Position numbers and translations under genes: made by a program. From Xiphydria camelus (lineage: Eukaryota > Arthropoda > Insecta > Hymenoptera > Xiphydriidae), in NCBI GenBank assembly GCA_963678675.1, contig OY783200.1:3918501-3982500 (forward strand): DNA of 64,000 nt, given 5' to 3'. Of the stretch, positions 45,671 through 57,400 are shown piece after piece (position 1 is the first letter of the stretch; every line of letters starts with the position of its first letter). The notes beneath the pieces were generated by a model. It worked only from the letters and a program-made list of their open reading frames with translations. It searched no databases and had not been told where the DNA came from.

Positions 45671-47130
45671 ATCCATTTTGGAAGCAAATCAGAACGAACG
45701 TAACTACATATATGAATTGATTCCATCCTTTTGCCCCGCTCATCCCCGTCCCTACTTAACTTTCGCGAACTATCTATATCTACCGATGAAAAACTATTGA
45801 CTCGAAGAAACGAATAAAGATCCGAACAAAATATTCAAAAAATAACTTGACAGTTAACGATATTGCATACATCGATTCTCTCCAAACTTCTAACCCTATT
45901 AACCCCAAAAAATAACCCTTTGACAAAATTCTCAAAAAAATTAATTTCACTTCACTGGGTAATTATCAGGCCAAACAACAATAATGCCTGATAATAACCT
46001 ATAGTTAAGTTAAATTAATTTTAAACTACTACAGGCTGCAACACAAGTATTACCTTAAGAAAATTCTTTAAAAAAAAATACAGAGCAGTAAAAAGAAAAA
46101 ACAGACAAATACTCAGAAAAATAGCGATAAATATCAACCCGCCCTTAAAATCCTCGTAATTTCCACCCCCTTGAATAAAAAATCATCCACAACGAAACGA
46201 AGAGATCTCCAAATTCCAGAAAAAAAAAACATCTCAACGAATTCCCTCCCAAAAATCATCCAACTGTCGCATCACGGCACTCCGAAAAAAAAGAAAAAAA
46301 AAACCCCGAAGAAGATCCACCCCCTCGCGCAATCTTGCCGTGTACGCGCGTGCGAGAGAAAGGGAGATCCACAGTAGCGGCGATACAGATTGATTCGGCT
46401 CGCCTAACCCGTCGCGCGCGGCCTGGGCAGGAGCACCCCTCCACCATCAACCCCCGCGCCCACCCCCGTAGCACCAGGCAAAGCCCCTTTTCCACCAGCG
46501 AGTCGCGGCGAGGAAGGGTGTTTACTCAAGACACGACAATTCATTACGTAATTGAATTGAATGAGGTCTCCACCCCCCGATCAGCCGTCTTCCTCTCTCT
46601 CTCTCTCTCTCTCGCGCGCGCACCCCCCTCCGCCGCCGTCCTCCCGACACGAAGCGCGTCGCGCTCGGCCCTGGTTGCGAGAGCGACCGAATTAAACGAT
46701 TAGTTAAACTGATTTCGAGTTAGGAGAATGAATAAGTAATCGGATTTCTCGTTAAGGTAATCGCATTGCGTCCTGATTGGCTCCGTCTGCCTGCGTTACC
46801 GGCTATACACACCCGCTTCCTCTCTTCTCTTCTCTTCCGACGCGTACGCTCCGATCTCTCTCTCTCTTTCTCTCTCTTTCTCTCGGCGTCAATCGGAGCG
46901 GATAGGCTACGTGCCCCGCGACGCGAAATGTTTACCCGAGCAATTACATTCCCGAACGCAATCCCATTTAAATATTGCCGAGTTTGGTGTCGGCAAACAC
47001 GGGAAGCGACGTGCAGGGCCGTGGCGCGCGGGGGCGCTGCCCAGAGATAAGACAGTTTCTCCTCTTCCTCGGAAGCGACGGCGCGTCATTTTCTTCTTTC
47101 GCTTTACTTCGAAGCGATGCTTCCATTGTA

Positions 47131-47812
47131 TACAGGGTGATTCAGAAATAAGCGCGGGCACACATTTAATACGTCATAGATCTTGTTGAAATATGAAAAA
47201 AAAGTTGAATGAAATCCTTTTTTTTCTACGCCTCACCGTTTAGAATAGACGGGGTGTTAAAAAATTGAACGTTTTAAAAAGTTTTTCAATAATATCTCTT
47301 GTTGGGCGCAAAACGATTTTACGAAATTTGGTATACAGGGACAAGGAATCGAAATTTGATGACCTTTTTGTTGAATGTTGTAGAGGGCGCCGCACGCAAG
47401 CCTTAATGCTATTACAAATGTCTCAACTTTTTTGTGCTACGCCGCATGTGGCTTTCGACGAAATAAATTTCTTCTTGAAACCTTTTAACGCTCGTTTTAT
47501 TTCGATAAATCCATTCGTTTTCAAGATATTTGCAGTTTACTCTGTCGTAGCATACTAAAATGCCTGTCTAATTTGTCCCAGGACTCAGAGGCGTTAAATA
47601 AAGTAACAAAATCATAAGGGAACTCAATTTTTATTAAAAAAATACATAATGAAATGTTAAAGGAACAACTTTTTGAAACACTCAATTTTAACACCCTGTA
47701 TATTCTAAACGGCGAGTGGAGAAAAATGTCATTTAACTTTTTTTTTCTCATATTTCGACAAGATCCATGACGTGTATTACATTTGTGCCACTTATTTCTG
47801 AATCACCCTGTA
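47131..47812. mobile_element. TIR element, ACAGGGTGATTCAG ends, TA flanks
   Basis: The left end TACAGGGTGATTCAGAAATA and the inverted right end are identical over about 20 bp and stay similar for about 150 bp. The flank is TA on both sides. It is non-coding, about 680 bp. It resembles common insect non-autonomous DNA elements; the superfamily is unproven. Confidence 0.75.
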
Positions 47813-48400
47813 TAATAATCGGACACGGAAAATTATTTTTACTTAATTCCCCTCAAAATTAATTTTAAAAAATGCAATTAAAATGTATTTGTTTACTAAT
47901 TTTATTGTTATTAAAAGTGTAATATTAATTAAAAAAATTTATCCTTCCCCGAGCATCGCACTAATTTTTACAAGCGAACCATAGTCGTCGATAGACTTTC
48001 CACTGACGTGCGAAAATTTCCCCAAAAATGAAAGAAACACCAGCGAAGGATAAGCAAAATCTCAAAGAATTCATCCCTCGAGTTTCGCGGTCCCGCGAGC
48101 CAGCCCTGGGCAAAGAGAGGGGTGAGCGCCAGGGAAGCGCGCGCGCGCCGGTGGCACCGGCTGCCAACCGGAAGGGGTAGTTCGCGCCGGCGGGTGGAAA
48201 CGGGTGAAATGCTAATGAAATCGCGGCAACCCCCGGCGCCCGGCGGGGGCGGCGTATCGCGGGGTTCGTCCCCGCCTCGCGGATTGGACGAGCCACCGAA
48301 TGGCGGCTTTCCCGGCGTCGCGACGCTCTCTCTCTCTCTCTCTCCGCGTCCCGGCGTCCCGGTAGCGTCGCGGCGAACGCGCGCGAGTGAGTCCCCGAGG

Positions 48401-51400
48401 ATGGAGCAGCTAGCCCAGTTCGTCTCCAAGAGCTTCGACAACGCGAACGCGATCGGCAGCAAGGGCCGCGGCTGCGGCGGTGCCGCCGCTTCCGCGATCG
48501 GCCTGAGCGTCGCTCACCTCCTCGGCTCGAGCGCGGACGGCCCCGGCGGTGGTTGTCGTACGTCACGTTGTCTTATTCCGGGCGAAAGCGAGGGGGGGGG
48601 GTGTGGTAGTTGTAGTTTTCGGTTACAGTTTGGATCCGGTCCGTCCGGTCTTAATTCTTCGCGTTCCTCGTTGTCCCGGGGTGGTTTCCGGTGACTGTGG
48701 TTTTAACCCTTTCAGTGCCGGACGACAATGTATCGTCGTTCTCTCGCTCACACTGAGAAAAAGAAGGATTACAAATGATTCCGTTAGAAGGATAATCTGA
48801 GTACGAAACACTGTGAAACAAGTATTTAACTAATCCAGCTATATTTCTGGCTGCCTCAGACACAACTAGAAATATATTGCTAGCGTAGCAAGAATTCTTG
48901 CTATTGCGACGAAAGATATCACTGTAAAATTACTATAATTTTCTAGTTGCGGCCAAATTTTTTTGAGTGAAGGCAAAGTAGATGAAAAATTATGCTAAGG
49001 AAGGTGAGATTTTAAACCCTGGAAGGGTAATTTTTCATCTATTTTTTACCTTTCGTACTCAGATTGTCCTCTTCTAAAACGGAATAATTTTTAATCTCTT
49101 TTCTTTTCTCAGTGCAGGACCGATTTATTTTTATTAAAAATTATTGAAAATGTAATACTTATGCTTCATACTACGTGACCTACATGAAGCTACGATCAAA
49201 CGATGATTGTTGTTATGTGCAAATATTTTGTGTAGAAGAGGAATTTGTTTATTCGTTTTTCGTCATGTTTAATATTTATGTTATTCGTATGATTTTCAAC
49301 GTATGTTGAAATACAGTTGACATTACATTATTCTCTTTCTTCTGTAATACGCTGCATTTTGAATTTTTTAAATGTCATTCTTAGCTTGGTTTTTATGAGC
49401 TTTTTCCTAAACTTAGTAAATTCGTCAAATTCGTCCGGTTGGCTTCCCATAGACACGGGGTTTTCGCTCGGCACTAAAAGGGTTAATCGGCGAGCTTCTC
49501 GCGGTTCTACGACGAAGGCTGATCGGTTCTGTTGAGTCTCTTCCGGTTCTCCCGCATCATTCTCGTCACTCTGACGCCGTTTCCGGTGGTCGCGGTCTTC
49601 TCGGAATTCTTCTTGTGGTTTGCTGAGTTTTAGTAATTTCCATCGCGCTTCTTCGGGGTCCTTACGCCTTAAAAGGCTTTGAAAGTTTTTCCGGGTTTTC
49701 TACTTCATTCTCGTCTTCTGGAATCGTTTTGAGTGTTTGTGCTTTCCTTGGAATTCTTCTTGCGGTCCCTCTGAGTTCAAATAGTTTCTATATCGCGCTT
49801 CTTCGGGGTCTTCCCGTTCTCTTCTCATCTCTTTGAAAGCTTTTTCCGGGTTATTTGTTTCATTTCCATCGCTCTGGCATTTTTTCCGGTCTTTGTAGTC
49901 TTCTCGAAGTCCTCCTTGCGGTCTTTCGGAATTCCACTACTTTTTATTGCGCTTCTTAGGAGTTCTTTCGTTCTCTTCTCGTTATTTTGGAAGTTCTTCC
50001 GGTTCCTCCGCTTCATTATCGTCATCCTGACGCCGTTTCCGCTGTTTGTGATCTTCTCGGAGTTCTTTTCGTGATTCCTCTGAGTTTTATTAATTTCTAT
50101 CATGCTTCTTCGGGGTCTTTTCGTTCTCCTTTTATATCTTTGAAAGTTCTTCCCGAGTTTTTGTTTTATTCTTGTCATTCTGGAATCGTTTTAAGTGTTT
50201 GCGCTCTTCTTGGAATTCTTCTTGTGGTCCCTCGGAATTCAAATAGTTTTTATCGCACTTCCTCAGGGTCTTTCCGTTCTCTTCTCGTCTTCTTGAAAAC
50301 TCTTCCGGCTCTTTCATTCATTCTCATCACTCTGGAATAGTTTTCGATGACAGAAACCTTTCCGGAGTTCCTTTTATATTCTCTACAAATCTCAGTAGTG
50401 TCTGTTGCGTTTCTTCAGGGTCTTTTCATTCTTTTCTCATCACTTTAAAAGTCATTCCCGTACTTCCGTTTCATTTTCGTCGCTTCCTATAGTCCTCTAG
50501 AATTCTGACTGCTTCTGTTATACTTCTTCAGGGTCTTTCCGTTTTCCATTTATTACTTTAGAAATTCTTCCGGCTTTCGCCGATCTTTCGTTCGCTTTTC
50601 TCTTGCTTTGGAAATTCTTTCCATCCTTTCGCTTCGTTCTCATCGCTTTGAACTCCTTCTTGGAATTCTTCTTCCGGTGCTTCTAAGTTTCTTTGTTCTC
50701 TTCTCATTTCATTTTTGGAAATTCTTCCAACATTAGTACATTTTTCAGTTACACTTTTGCCGCTCTAGAAGCATTCCTAGTGTTTCCAGCATTCTTGAAA
50801 TTCTTCCTGAGATTCCAATTATCATTAGGAATTCTTATAGTTTCCGCCACGCTTCTTCCTGTTCCTTTCGTTCTCTTGCCCCCCCCCCCTCCCCCCTCGC
50901 TTTAGTTCTTCTTCCAGTATTGGTCGATGCTTCCACATTATTTCCATTGCCTTGGAAATTCTCCCAATGCTTTTGATCTCAGAATTCCGAGGATCTTTTC
51001 TTCATTTCTTCCGAGATACATTCGATCGTCTCGATACTCTCTTCTTTCGTATACTTTCATGAATTTCGCTTTTCTGGTCATATTCAGAATTTCGGAAATT
51101 CTGAACATCTTTCCGAAAGAATTTCATCAAAAATCCTCTTCATTTCCTCTTCCTCCACCAGAAAATTCGTTTCTTCCAAACTCTTCCACAAAAAGAAATT
51201 CTCTTAAATATTCTCGAGCGTTATACTAAAAATAGTAAGAAATGCTTGAAAATGATTGCATTCGGTAGATTGAAGTAAAGAAAAAAGTTCAGTTAAATTT
51301 TCAAGTCTTTTAAGAAACTCGTTGCAAAGATTTTTGAATAACAAAATAACATATCGATACCTTACTTTGAAAACCTCGTAAGTGCAATTTTTGACAAAAA

Positions 51401-54400
51401 TGCCATTTATAGCTTACTGTGTGTTCAGATTTTAAACCTTAACGCAGTAAGCTATAAATGGCATCTTTGTCAAAAATTGCACTTACGAGGTTTTCAAAGT
51501 AAGGTATCGATCTGTTCTTACGGGTTATAACTAACAAACCGCGATATTTCTGAGAAAAATAGTGAAAAAATTCTGAAATTTTTTGAACAGCAAATTTAAC
51601 GAACTAAAATCATCTATACCAATTTTCACGTTCATTAAAAAGCCTGTTATTTTTTCACTAATTGTTCTTCATCAATTTAACCTTTGATAAGTCAGTGTGG
51701 CAACGTTGCATGACGTCACCACATGTTCTGGGCTCCATTTTTCCACTCACAGATACACACATACTACTGTACGTCAAACGTTGTTGCCACATCGCACGAA
51801 GAACATACTTTAGAGTGTCACTGTACTTCAGTGGACTGACTTTTAGCGGGGAGAAAGAGCCTGTACCCCGCTCGAGAAACTTTAAATTATCTCCCGGAAT
51901 AGAATTCACCTTCCGCTCGAAATTCCCTGCCGGAAGTAGAAAAATTCAAAACAAAAATCGACGCTCCTCTCCTCCCCCGCAATGCGCAAGAAGAAAAGCA
52001 CCCCTGCGACGGAAATAAGCACGCGACGTCCTCATCCGCAGATGGACCGCCGCGCGGCGCAACGCGGGAATCCCCGTCGCGAGACGCGTGCAGCGGCGAC
52101 GACGAGCCGCCGTCGCCGGAAGCGCGGCTGCAGCCGGAAGACCTCTCGGTCGCCACGAAGATCCGCGCGAGCGAGAGCAACGGCGGCGTAGCGGCGCTGC
52201 CGAAGACGCCCGAGCTGAAGCTCTCGGTGAGGAAGCTGCTGGGCTGCAGCCCGTCGCCGCCGATCTGCAAGGAGCGCTCGCCGAGTCCCGCGAGTCCCTG
52301 CGCCGAGTCGAAGCCGAGCGCCGAGCGAAAGGCGACGCAGCGGGTCGACGCCAAGTCGTCGCTGGGCGGCCAGGAGGAAACGTCGAAGGGTGAGTAGAGA
52401 GTGCATCTTGTATTGATTTGAAAATTCGACAAAAAAAATTCCACATTTGGATAAGAATTCCAAGTGAAACTTCCATTTGCTCGGAAAGCTCGAAAAATTG
52501 GTTCTGAAGCGGAGTTCAGCGTTGATCAATGAGTACAGTGTCCAGCAAAATTTGAGAAAGAAATTCCCTGACTTTTTCAAAGTTTTCCAGTCTCAGCCAA
52601 ATTTCATTGACCGCTATGGGTACAGATCTAAATGGCATAAAATGTCGCGCACCGATCATTTTTCGTCGAATGAACGAATTAAGTAATATCAGTAGAACAG
52701 GTTAGGTTAGTAACTGAGAAATAAGTAAACGTTAAAATAATTAAATTTTGTCGCATCATGTTATTTAATGACTTTTTTTTTTAGAACAAGAGAGAACGTA
52801 CACTGCTCCAAATTAGAGGTGTGCCAAAAGTAGCTAAACGAACTGTTGATATCGACGCTCGCAAATAAGAACATCGTATCTCAATAATGACCGTTTCTCA
52901 GAGAAAGTAGGTTTAAAGTCGATAATATTTATGCCAAATGTGTCCATATTAATTAGATACGATTAAACTACTTTTTTTTTTAAATCCACATATCTGCAAC
53001 AATAATTTAGAAATCATGATTTTAATCGAAAGAGGAGAATTTCTTATATTGAAAAGTGATGTTGACTCATTTTGGCTAAAAATTGAGATACGAGATGTTC
53101 TTATTTGCCAGCGTCGATATTGATGAGCCGTCAAATTATCAACGCTCAATTTCAGTGTCAAATTATCTATGGAACTTCTGCCATTGGCAGTGAAATATTA
53201 TCCCACCAGTAGCAACACTTATTACTGCCAGCTGTCGATCTAACTACCGGAAACGACTGTAAAGTCATCTAATTAATTTTGGCACACCTCTAATTTGGAT
53301 CACTGTACATATACACATATGCAACGCTTCTTTTAGATTTCTATATAATTTTTAAAAAATTTTAACACAGACTAGAAGTCAAGCTATTTATGAAGCTAGA
53401 GTATTTTCGAAAAATTCCAAAACATTCTCATTTTCCCTGACTCGCACAATTCCCTGACGACTCCAGATTTCCCAGAATTCCCCGAGCGCTGGACACCGCG
53501 CGCGTCCAAATCCTTCCTCGCGGGGTCATTGACTTCTCGCGGAATTCCCCCGATCTCGAAGCTCCTAATTCCGACGACTCGATCGTTTAGGAGAACGACG
53601 TCGAGCGACGCGACGCACCGGGATACTCGCCCCGACGTCGGGAGACTCTCGGGGAGGCGCATCGAGGGCCCCGATCTCCTCTATAATTCAGGAGGCCGGC
53701 CAATATCGCTCGGAAGTGATAGGACGAGAGCTGATCGCCCGTGTCCGTAATCGTCCCCGACCCGCCGTTTTATCCCCGGATGTCTATCATCCTCCGCAGT
53801 GGTTCTCGCAACGGTCCATGTATTTTCCTCGAGTGCATTGCGCGTCTCACGCGTCTTAAGGGCTGCATTCGATTTGGCATTTCATCTGATCGAGGAAGAG
53901 ATCATTTTGTGTTTCTTCCGCGTGGAATTGGGGGATTCGATTATTCGGGAAAATATCGTATTTCTTTCTTTAATATGATCTATGTGATGTTGGTGGGATT
54001 CTTTATTTTTCTTCTCTTCTTTGATTCGTCTGGCTTTTCTTCTTCTTCTTCTTATTTGCTTTGATTCAATTGAATTCTCTTTCTCTTCTTCGATTCAGTC
54101 AGTTTCTCTTCAACTTCTTCCTCTCCTCTTTGATTCATCTAGTTTTTCTTCCTTCTCTTCTTCTTTTTGATTCATTTGATTTCTATTCTTCTTCTTTAAT
54201 TCAGCCGGTTTTTCTTCCATTTCTTCTTTCATTCGTCTAATTCCTCTTGCTCCTCCTCCTCCTCCTTCTCTTCTGTTTTAATTCATTTAATTTTTCTCCC
54301 TTTTCTTTGATTCAGCCAGTCTCTCTTCCACTGCTTCTTCTACTCTTCGATTTCTCTGGTTTCTCTTGCTTTTTCTTCTTCTTCTCCTTCGTCTACACTT

Positions 54401-57400
54401 CAATTCGCCTGACTTCTCCTCCCTCCCTTTATCCCCATTTTTTTCTCTATACAAGTCTTGGAAGAATCATTCAACGAATCATCCTCTGTAGATCTCAATA
54501 CTTCTTCTAGCGCTGCTCCTGCAATAGTCGACTCATCCCCATTTAAATGCATTCCATGAAGACGTTCGAGTATCCAGAAAACCTCGCATCTTCCTCCAAT
54601 CTTTCCACTGATACGTCAGCAGAAATTCTTCATTTCCCTCTTCTTAAATTCATACGATATCTCTTCCCCTTCCTCAGATGAGTCTCGCGAAAAGAATTCG
54701 ACAGCCACTCGAATACAGCATCCCTAGCTTCATCTAGTTGTTATTCTTCTTCTTCTTCTTCCTCCTCGAGTCACAAACAGACTCGTTCCCCGACCCCAGA
54801 CGTCGAATAAGTCTCCTCTTCAATTCTCGAGAATCACGCAGCCTCCCGCCCCCCGTAGTTTCTTTTTCCACGATTCTCGCGGAACGCATCCCGCTACCCC
54901 CGGCGGATTAATCGCGTCGCTACGCGAGCCGCGACACGAGAAGTTCCTCGGGTGCACGTTGGCCCGTATACGTGCGAATTTATGGTTTAATATGCGCCCC
55001 CCCGACTTTGCGGCGCGTTAGTGTGTACGCCCCCCCCCCCCGCCCCCCGTAAACGGTAAACGTCATCTCTCTCCGGGGTCCATAACTTTTCCCGATTAAG
55101 CGCAAATCAAAAAGCAATCTGCCCGCCGTTCGCGCGCACCACACTCCCCGGCCCTCCCCTGGCCACGGCCGGTTCCCCTCGCTAGGGGCGCGCGTCGCAT
55201 TTCGCCAACCTCCGCGGAAAAGTCAAATAATAAATATCGAAACTCTCTCTCTCTTTCTCTCTCAGTACCGCGCGAGCGGTTAGAAAAGAAGAGGAAAAAA
55301 AATTAGAAGAAGAAAAGAAGAAGGAGAGGTTGAGCGTGGAGTTGCAATAAATCAACTTCCTCTTCTCTTTTTTCTTTTTCGTAGCTTCGACTCTCGCGCC
55401 GGTGTAAAAATTGCCGATTTGCTGTTTTTGTCACCAAAAAAAAATCTATGAAAAAAATAGAGCCGCAGTCGTTTCCAACGTTTAAATTCTTCAAGTCGCG
55501 TCGAGGGTGAAGAAGAAGTGATAAGGGAGGAAGATTTTCGGGTGGGGCGGGTGACTTTTAGAAACACGACTCGGGGGTGTGTTTCTCACGCATTCGGAAA
55601 GTTATTCCCCGGTCGCCATCCGTGTGGGAATGCGAGAGGCTCGTTATTTTCGCGTGATACATGCGCGAGAGTGGTAAGTGCTTGACCCCCGGTCAAAGGG
55701 CGTATTTACGACGGTTGGGGTAGATTTTTCCTTTGAAATACGACAACCGGGGAAGATTCGTAATGGGGATGAATGGGGTGGAAGTTATTCAGTGATATTT
55801 CATGGCGTGCTCCTCCTTAGAATTGAAAAAAAAAAATGAAATTTCGAAGGAACATCAAAATAACATAATTTTCTTACCACGAAATTGCCGATGTTTTGTA
55901 TTTCCTTCGGAATATCGTCGGTATATCTATCATTTTCAAAAAAGATGATCGAGAGTCGAGTTCTAAACATTTCTATTTTTGGCAAAACTCCCTTAACATT
56001 TCCGCAAAAATCTAGATCTTTGGAATTCAATCCTAGACCGTCCCATCTTATGTATTTTTTTCATGCTGGTTCCAAAAGTCCGATTTATTTATGAAATCTC
56101 AAAGGAACACCGAAATAACGACGACTTTAGTAAAAGAAATAAATGCCTTCTACTTAAAAGCAGTGGTATTTTATATTTCTTTTGAAATATCGTCAATATA
56201 TGTATCATTTTCGATATCAGCGCGAAAAAAAAAAACACATAAGTTGGGATGGTCGAAATTCAATAAAAAAATGTCGATTTTTGGCATAATCTGAATGTAC
56301 AATTTTGGAAAAATCGAAGTCTGGAATTCAATTCTACACCACATTATCTTATGCCCTTTTCCACGCTAATTCCAAAAATCATGAATTTATTTACGAAAAC
56401 GCAAGGGAACACCGAGATACCGACGATTGTAGTAAAAGAAAACAATATTTTTCTACATAAAATTGGCGATATTTTGCAATTCTTTTGAAATATCGTCGAC
56501 GTGTCTATCATTTTCAAAATCAGCGTGAAAACAAACATAATACAGGATGGTAATCCGCTCGATTCTCAAAATTTCGCCAAAATCTCAAGGAATTCGTTAA
56601 ACAATCACTGCTAAAACCAACGAGTTCAGTTCTGTGGCTTGGTTCTAAAAGGGCCAATGTCAATTTTTCGAGACTTGGGCCAAAGTGCATAATCAAACTG
56701 TACTTCAAGAGAACCTCTAAACGTAGAAAGGGCCAATGTGTACTTACAATAACAACCGTGCTGTAAAAGTGTGAAACTAAGATTTAACAGTAGTTTAAAA
56801 ACGCCTTCGAAAACTTAGAGCATTATTTTAAAATAGATTTGCCAAAATGTGCATTTCATGACTTTGGCCCTTTTAGAACCAAGCTACAGAGTTATACGCA
56901 CCCAAAAATCAGTGCGATCCTAAAGTACCAATAATCCACCTATTCCCCCCCCCCCCCCATCGATAAACAGTCACTTACTTCCCAACTCTCCAATCCCCAC
57001 ACAATACCCACCCGTTTCAACGATCGCACCCCCCCACACGCAACGCGAATCGGGGCACCTGAATCCCCCGGAAATTCATACCATATATGCAACGCAACAC
57101 CTGCACTCATCAATTGAGCTAAACGCGTCGCGCCACTTAAGTTCATTAAATTATAAGTGATTGGGGCTCGAAGCGTTCTTTTATGCGCGCCCGGGCGTCG
57201 TTGCTTATTCATGAGCATCGTCTACGAGGTGCCGGGCCATATGCACTCGCGCGAGGCGACGAGGGGTGGCTCTCTCGGCGCGCCCGCCATGTTGGACCGT
57301 TTCGAAGAAAAGCGACGAGAAAGAGCGCGACCGCTTTCCCTTAACGTGATCCGCGCGAGAGGGAGGGGGAGAGCCGTGGCGTGGGAGGGTGGGCGGAGGG

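Noticed and set aside
49825..50340. Frames over the pyrimidine-rich array
   Set aside because: Repetitive K/R/N- or F/L/S-rich peptides reflect the tandem repeat, not coding.
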